A stretch of 64,000 nt of DNA from Bifidobacterium aemilianum. GTDB taxonomy: Bacteria > Actinomycetota > Actinomycetes > Actinomycetales > Bifidobacteriaceae. Position numbers and translations under genes: made by a program. Below are positions 59,641 to 64,000 of this stretch, piece by piece; the first letter of the stretch is position 1, and each line of letters starts with the position of its first letter. The notes beneath the pieces are model-generated. The model was not told the origin of the DNA and did not search any database. It was given only the letters and a program-made list of their open reading frames with translations. The stretch spans positions 1 through 64,000 of the forward strand of contig NZ_PDCG01000007.1 in the NCBI RefSeq assembly GCF_003315635.1, given 5' to 3'.

Positions 59641-59976
59641 ACGTACTCGGCTCCTTGCGGATCATCAACAACTGCAAGTGGTCAACTAGACCACTCATTC
59701 AGCACCTTCCGTGCACACAACCCGTGCACAGCGCATGTGTGGCGGCAAAGCACCACGGTTAATCAGCATACAACCAGGCCTGCCTCCAGCAAAAATTTGA
59801 CAGCATGTCATAAGCGTGCAAATCGCGCTAAGGCCCAGAAAATAGCCTAAGTCTCAGGAGCGGTTGCTGGAGCGAACCGCCCCCCATCTGACCATGCCCC
59901 AAGACCAATCGGGCGGGCCTGAGCCAGCTGGTGGACTGTTGCCTCTGATAGGGCTCTGCCTGCCTAGACTGGAGGT
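59641..59976. promoter_or_regulatory. Divergent promoter region of CHAP and serC genes
   Basis: About 335 bases. AGTGGTC-aacta-GACCACT (59677-59695) is a short palindrome, a candidate operator. TAGACT at 59965-59970 with six bases to ATG is the probable leaderless -10 of serC. Confidence 0.5.
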
Positions 59977-61122
59977 ATGGACACTATAGATATTCCAGCA
60001 CAGCTGCTGCCAAAGGATGGACGTTTTGGCTCAGGCCCCAGCAAGATCCGCCCCCAACAAGTCCGCAGCCTCTGTGATGACTCCATGAGCCTTTTAGGAA
60101 CCTCCCACCGACAAAGTCCCGTCAAGCAGATCGTCGCCTCGATCCGCCAAGGATTGGCGGACTTCTTCTCCTTGCCCGATGCTTACGAGGTCGTACTTGG
60201 CAACGGCGGGGCCAGCGCCTTCTGGGACATCGCCTGCGCCTCACTGATCAGCCGGCAGGCAGCCTTCGGGTCCTATGGGTCCTTCAGCGCCAAATTCGCG
60301 GCCTGCGCAGCCTCAGCCCCCTTCCTGCTGGATCCGGTGATCTTCGAGTCGCCTGTGGGAAGCTACCGGCTGCCGGAGCTTACGGAAGGAGTCGATGCCT
60401 ATTGCTGGGCCCACAATGAGACATCCACCGGCGTTGCGGCTCCAGTCCGGCGGATACCCAACAGCGAGGAGTACGGGGCCCTGATGCTGGTCGATGCGAC
60501 CAGTGCCGCTGGGGCCCTGCCGGTGGACTTGGCCCAATGCGACGCCTATTACTTCTCCCCCCAGAAGGCCTTCGGATCCGATGGCGGGCTCTGGATCGCC
60601 ATCCTCTCCCCCGCAGCCGTCGACCGGGCCTTCAGCTTGGAATCAAGCACGGAGCTTGAGGGGGCCGTCCGATGGATTCCACCCTTCCTGTCCTTGAAAT
60701 CTGCCATCGAGTACTCCCGCAAGAACCAGACACTCAATACACCGGCCATAGCAACGCTCATCATGCTCGACCAGCAGATCCAGTGGCTGAACTCCCAGGG
60801 TGGTCTGGACTGGTCTCAGCAGCGCTGTGCGCAGTCCGCCTCCCTGCTCTATGACTGGGCTGAGTCTTCCAGCTACGCCAGACCCTTTGTGAGTGACCCA
60901 CTGGCCCGCTCCAATGCCGTGGTCACCATTGACATGGATGAGGACATCAGCGCCGACAAACTCGTGGGCCTCTTGAGGGAGAACGGCATCGTGGATACGG
61001 CAGGGTATAGAAAGCTTGGACGAAACCAGCTGAGGATCGGGGTCTTCCCTTCGGTCGAGCCAGCGGACGTGGCGGCCCTGACCCGGTGCGTCGATTATCT
61101 GGTGGAGGTGACACGGGGCTGA
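59977..61122 (+). CDS. serC: Phosphoserine aminotransferase
   Basis: A 381-residue PLP enzyme of serine synthesis, actinobacterial type. Marks are RFGSGPSKIRPQQV, LLGTSHRQSPVK, VVLGNGGASAFWD, AHNETSTGV and YYFSPQKAFGSDGG (PLP lysine 197). TAGACT lies six bases before ATG, so the message is probably leaderless even though GGAGGT stands directly before the codon. Confidence 0.93.
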   Translation: MDTIDIPAQLLPKDGRFGSGPSKIRPQQVRSLCDDSMSLLGTSHRQSPVKQIVASIRQGLADFFSLPDAYEVVLGNGGASAFWDIACASLISRQAAFGSYGSFSAKFAACAASAPFLLDPVIFESPVGSYRLPELTEGVDAYCWAHNETSTGVAAPVRRIPNSEEYGALMLVDATSAAGALPVDLAQCDAYYFSPQKAFGSDGGLWIAILSPAAVDRAFSLESSTELEGAVRWIPPFLSLKSAIEYSRKNQTLNTPAIATLIMLDQQIQWLNSQGGLDWSQQRCAQSASLLYDWAESSSYARPFVSDPLARSNAVVTIDMDEDISADKLVGLLRENGIVDTAGYRKLGRNQLRIGVFPSVEPADVAALTRCVDYLVEVTRG

Positions 61123-61189
61123 ACTCCATGCCCTCCTTGCCCTTGCGGGACTTTCACATGCCGCCGGACTCGAAAGTCACCATGGAGGC

Positions 61190-61201
61190 TAAGCTAAGAC
61201 T
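61190..61201 (+). promoter_or_regulatory. -10 element of leaderless DUF2530 gene
   Basis: TAAGCT (61190-61195), six bases, then ATG. Confidence 0.45.
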
Positions 61202-61456
61202 ATGAAGTTGGCACCGATTTTCAATCCGGACGCCCGCAGGGCGGCTCCCAAGCCCATACGAGTGGACCTGCGCAAGGTCTTTGTCATCGGTACAAGCCTA
61301 TGGACAGTGGCCTTGCTGGTGAGTCTGATCCTGCTGCTGCTGGATGTCAAGGCCCTGCCCTTGGTTGTGGTCTGCGCTTCGGGCGTGCTGATCGGCCTGG
61401 CCATGCTGGTCTGGGAGCATTTCGACCGCTGGAACTACCGCAGACTCGGCAAATAG
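61202..61456 (+). CDS. DUF2530-family small membrane protein
   Basis: An 84-residue protein with two membrane segments (FVIGTSLWTVALLVSLILLLLDV; LPLVVVCASGVLIGLAMLVWEH) between basic ends. DUF2530 proteins occur beside serC in actinobacteria. The function is unknown. Confidence 0.75.
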   Translation: MKLAPIFNPDARRAAPKPIRVDLRKVFVIGTSLWTVALLVSLILLLLDVKALPLVVVCASGVLIGLAMLVWEHFDRWNYRRLGK

Positions 61457-61551
61457 CCACCCGCACCCTCCACCGAAAGCGAGAGTCCAAGGGTTTGCGC
61501 CGATTTTCGGCAGGGCAAAGGCCGCAGCCCGTTCTCTTCCCTGTCTGGGGA

Positions 61552-62850
61552 TTATCGGGCCACAGGCAAGGCCAGCGTAAAGGTGCTGCCCTGGCCCGGC
61601 GCGCTCCACAGCCCCACCGATCCATGGTGGGTCAGGGCCACGTGTTTGACGATGGCCAGTCCCAGCCCCACACCGTCCTCATTGCGGCCACTCTGTTCCT
61701 TGCCCCGGTAGAAGCGTTCAAACACATGGCTTTGCTCGGCCTTGGCAATGCCGCTACCGCGGTCAACAACACGAATGAGGGCTTGGCTGCCATCGCGCGA
61801 AGGGGCGGCCGAAAGGGTCACGCTGCTGCCCTTGGGTGAATATGCCAGGGCGTTCTCTGCCAGTTTGCCCACCGCCGCTTGGATCTGGTCCGTATCGGCG
61901 TTGATGGTTAGGGAGGGGTCGGACTGGACCACAAGCCTGACCTCCAGCCTCTGACTTATGGCGGCCAGGGATGCGGCCACGGCATCCAACTGGTCCTTGA
62001 CTGAGATTCGGTTTTCCTGGGAGGGTTTCACTGGTTCCTGGGCCTTGATGAGCAGGATCAGATCGGCGACCATATGGCTCAGATGGGTGCAGGAGGCACG
62101 GACCTGGCGGGCGTCATCGGCAATTTGCTGGGCGTCGAGATGGCCATGCTCCAGGGAATCGGCCAGCCGCTCAAGATCCTTACTGGGCTTGACCAGCTGC
62201 TCGGAGACGTTGTCGATGAAGGCATCACGAACCTGGGAGAAACGGACGGCATCGGAGACATCGTCCAACAGAATGAGTATGAACTCCCCACTGATGCGGC
62301 CCACAGTGACCTTGAGCCAATTAGGCCGGCCGCTGGCCTGGACCACCGCCTTCCGATCTGTCCCCTGCCCCAGCACAGGCTGGACATCTGCCGACGGCTC
62401 CGGGATGAAACGTTTGGGTGTGTCGGTCACCAGGTCGAACCGGCGACGCCCACCCTGGCTCCTGACCTGCCGGACAGCTTCCAGGACCTGACCGCTGACC
62501 AGGGCATCGTCCTCCACCAGTCCCAGTCGATAGGCGGCAGGGTTGGCTTGGACCACCTGGTCCGAACCATCCAGCAGAATTGACGCCTCATCCAACATGG
62601 CGATGAGAGCAGCGGTGGAATCATCAAGCTCGTCGCTGTCTTCCTCATCATCCTGGTCCTCACTGAGATTCCGGTGAATCCTGTGAATACCTTTGCCCCA
62701 GGCCGGCAGCCCCAGGGAGATGTGGTGGAGCCAGGAATTCAGACCCGGCCAGATTCGGTCGGCCAGCAGGAAAACCAGTGCCAGCAGGAGGGACAGTAGC
62801 AGCAGGGCGAAAACCACAAAGACCAGCACAGTTGATGAGGGTGACGACAT
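61552..62850 (-). CDS. SenX3-like sensor histidine kinase without its phospho-acceptor histidine
   Basis: A 432-residue membrane protein. One N-terminal segment (VLVFVVFALLLLSLLLALVFLLA), an acidic linker, a PAS-like domain (about 80-200), a dimerisation helix, and an ATPase domain with ENALAYSPKGSSV (N box), DRGSGI and GVGLGLAIVKHVALTHHG (G boxes). In the H-box the usual NVSHELKTP is NVSEQLVKP, so the acceptor His is Glu217. The remainder matches SenX3/PhoR near phoU. It may bind ATP but cannot phosphorylate itself in the ordinary way. It is divergent from phoU; no response regulator is in view. Confidence 0.85.
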   Translation of the reverse strand: MSSPSSTVLVFVVFALLLLSLLLALVFLLADRIWPGLNSWLHHISLGLPAWGKGIHRIHRNLSEDQDDEEDSDELDDSTAALIAMLDEASILLDGSDQVVQANPAAYRLGLVEDDALVSGQVLEAVRQVRSQGGRRRFDLVTDTPKRFIPEPSADVQPVLGQGTDRKAVVQASGRPNWLKVTVGRISGEFILILLDDVSDAVRFSQVRDAFIDNVSEQLVKPSKDLERLADSLEHGHLDAQQIADDARQVRASCTHLSHMVADLILLIKAQEPVKPSQENRISVKDQLDAVAASLAAISQRLEVRLVVQSDPSLTINADTDQIQAAVGKLAENALAYSPKGSSVTLSAAPSRDGSQALIRVVDRGSGIAKAEQSHVFERFYRGKEQSGRNEDGVGLGLAIVKHVALTHHGSVGLWSAPGQGSTFTLALPVAR

Positions 62851-63135
62851 ACGCCCATTCTCCCATATCTGCGGACTGCGGAAAAATCAGGCGGGCCCTG
62901 GGTCCTGGACGCTGGTGGCGGCTGGACACCTCAGCAGGAGTCAAGCTTGGGCAAGCGGCATTCAACTGAACCTGCCTTATGGTCTTAGAGCCAGAATCGG
63001 TAGCCATGACCCGAAGCTGCCTTCACCAAGCCGACCCAAGCTGGTAAGGTCATAGAACACGGTCTGCGTCGCCGCCCTGGTCTGGAAGAGGCCCAGCAGG
63101 GTGGCCTGGTGCAAGCGAGCAAGGAAGGCAAGAGG

Positions 63136-63816
63136 ATGCGCGTTATTTTCAACGAGGAGTTGAAGGCAGTCGGTGACGGGCTCGACCAGATGGCTGCCGA
63201 TGTCAGTCAGGCCGTCCACGGTGCAGGGCAGGCCTTGCTGAACACTGATCTGGATGCGGCTCAGGCCGTCATCGACGGCGACCAGGTCATCGACGACCTT
63301 GAGGCGGACCTAATCGACCAGTGCGTCCGTCTCCTGGCCCGGCAGAACCCTGTGGCCACGGACCTGCGGGTGGTGGTGTCCTCACAGCGCCTGGCCGCCA
63401 CCTTCGAACGGATGGGCGACCTATCCAGACATATTGCCGAGGCCGTCCGCCGCAGCTACCCCAACTCCCCCCTGCCCCCCGAAGCAAAAGACCTCTTCCG
63501 CCAGATGCAGGAGTTCCTGGACATGACCGCCGACCGACTGGTGACCATGCTGGCCGACCGCGACACGAAGACCGCCGAGCAGATCATCCGCGACGACAGC
63601 ATTCTTGACGACCTCCACCACCAGACCTTCGCGCTGGTTCTTGATGACAGCTGGCAGGGCAGCAAGCAGGAGCTGATCGACGTGGTGCTGCTGGGCCGTT
63701 TCATGGAGCGGATGGGTGACCATGCGGTCTCCGCAGCCCGCAGGGTAGTCTATATCGTCTCCGGCTTCGACCCCAGCAAGGAGCCCGACAAGGCCGGCGA
63801 GGACAACGAGGGCTGA
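63136..63816 (+). CDS. phoU: Phosphate transport regulator PhoU
   Basis: A 226-residue all-helical protein made of two PhoU repeats. Marks are FNEELKAVGDGLDQMAADV, INxxVI-like DGDQVIDDLEADLIDQCVRLLA, PVATDLRVVVSSQRLAATFERMGDLSRHIAE and LLGRFMERMGDHAVSAARRVVYI. It links Pst phosphate uptake to the PhoR/SenX3 kinase. AAGAGG lies before ATG 63136. The neighbouring kinase is degenerate, which changes how PhoU may act. Confidence 0.93.
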   Translation: MRVIFNEELKAVGDGLDQMAADVSQAVHGAGQALLNTDLDAAQAVIDGDQVIDDLEADLIDQCVRLLARQNPVATDLRVVVSSQRLAATFERMGDLSRHIAEAVRRSYPNSPLPPEAKDLFRQMQEFLDMTADRLVTMLADRDTKTAEQIIRDDSILDDLHHQTFALVLDDSWQGSKQELIDVVLLGRFMERMGDHAVSAARRVVYIVSGFDPSKEPDKAGEDNEG

Positions 63817-63932
63817 CTGAACCTGACAGGGACTGACTGAACCGAACGAGGGCTGGCTGAAGCGGACGGAGGCTGACAGGAACTGACTGAACCGGACGGG
63901 GCCGACAGGAACTGACTGAGGCGACCCTTGCC
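63810..63932 (+). repeat. Degenerate tandem repeat after phoU
   Basis: About five units of 19-29 bases built on GGGxCTGACTGAACCGGACGG and CTGACAGGAACTGACTGAACC, starting at the phoU stop codon. They are not part of a gene and have no hairpin I can trace. Confidence 0.7.
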
Positions 63933-64000
63933 GACTGATCAGTTAGGACTTGCTGGCCCGCAAGCTTTTGTCTACGGATACGCGCCTGCCGGCCAGGGGG

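Overview
The window is high-GC, compactly coded chromosomal DNA of a Bifidobacterium-type actinomycete. The signs are the dac-tilS-hpt-ftsH-(fol)-DUF3180 block, a SenX3-like kinase next to phoU, EttA, and actinobacterial DUF2530 and DUF3180 proteins. TAnnnT hexamers lie 6-8 bases before several start codons, as expected for leaderless mRNAs. Surface adhesin remnants and what looks like a malolactic cluster suggest an animal-gut or bee-gut species, but this is inference.

Layout. 1-2.5 kb: a BcgI-like restriction-modification subunit, the first codons of its specificity subunit and a relic of a RelB/DinJ antitoxin. 2.8-6.8 kb: a frameshifted UGT-type glycosyltransferase and a dead two-gene ABC exporter (ATPase and FtsX-like permease). 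6.9-12.4 kb: a SWIM/SNF2 helicase divergent from a fused msrAB. 12.5-19.2 kb: a giant cell-wall adhesin broken by about ten frameshifts and six in-frame TAG codons. 19.4-25.4 kb: a glycerol facilitator, a UvrA2-like ATPase, a CMD/cupin pair and two repeat-bearing gene-free stretches; the first holds four 16-bp half-sites alternating in orientation with an exact 31-bp period. 25.4-32.2 kb: DEAD-box helicase, peptide deformylase, GNAT acetyltransferase, EttA and thioesterase. 32.4-39.4 kb: one minus-strand operon dac-tilS-hpt-ftsH-folBK relic-DUF3180. 39.5-45.1 kb: an ABC-2 transporter whose promoter spacer holds a G10 tract, a GT2 glycosyltransferase and an AI-2E-family transporter. 45.3-48.8 kb: acetoin/diacetyl reductase, tRNA-Glu, trmB, a DUF4190 protein, tRNA-Asp and tRNA-Phe. 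48.9-53.6 kb: LysR regulator, malolactic/malic enzyme and DASS carboxylate transporter. 53.7-64 kb: Tyr phosphatase, folA, thyA, OsmC, UspA, two cell-wall hydrolases, serC, DUF2530, a SenX3-like protein without its phospho-acceptor histidine, and phoU.

How the parts fit. Housekeeping genes are intact, while surface and export genes are decayed, so the damage is biological and localized rather than general sequence error. The fol gene is a relic without catalytic aspartates, and folE and folP are absent from their usual place, yet folA and thyA are intact. This suggests loss of de novo folate synthesis with continued use of imported folate. The most interesting unexplained elements are the periodic palindromic array at 23.38-23.49 kb, the SenX3-like pseudokinase, the folate relic and the putative phase-variable promoter.
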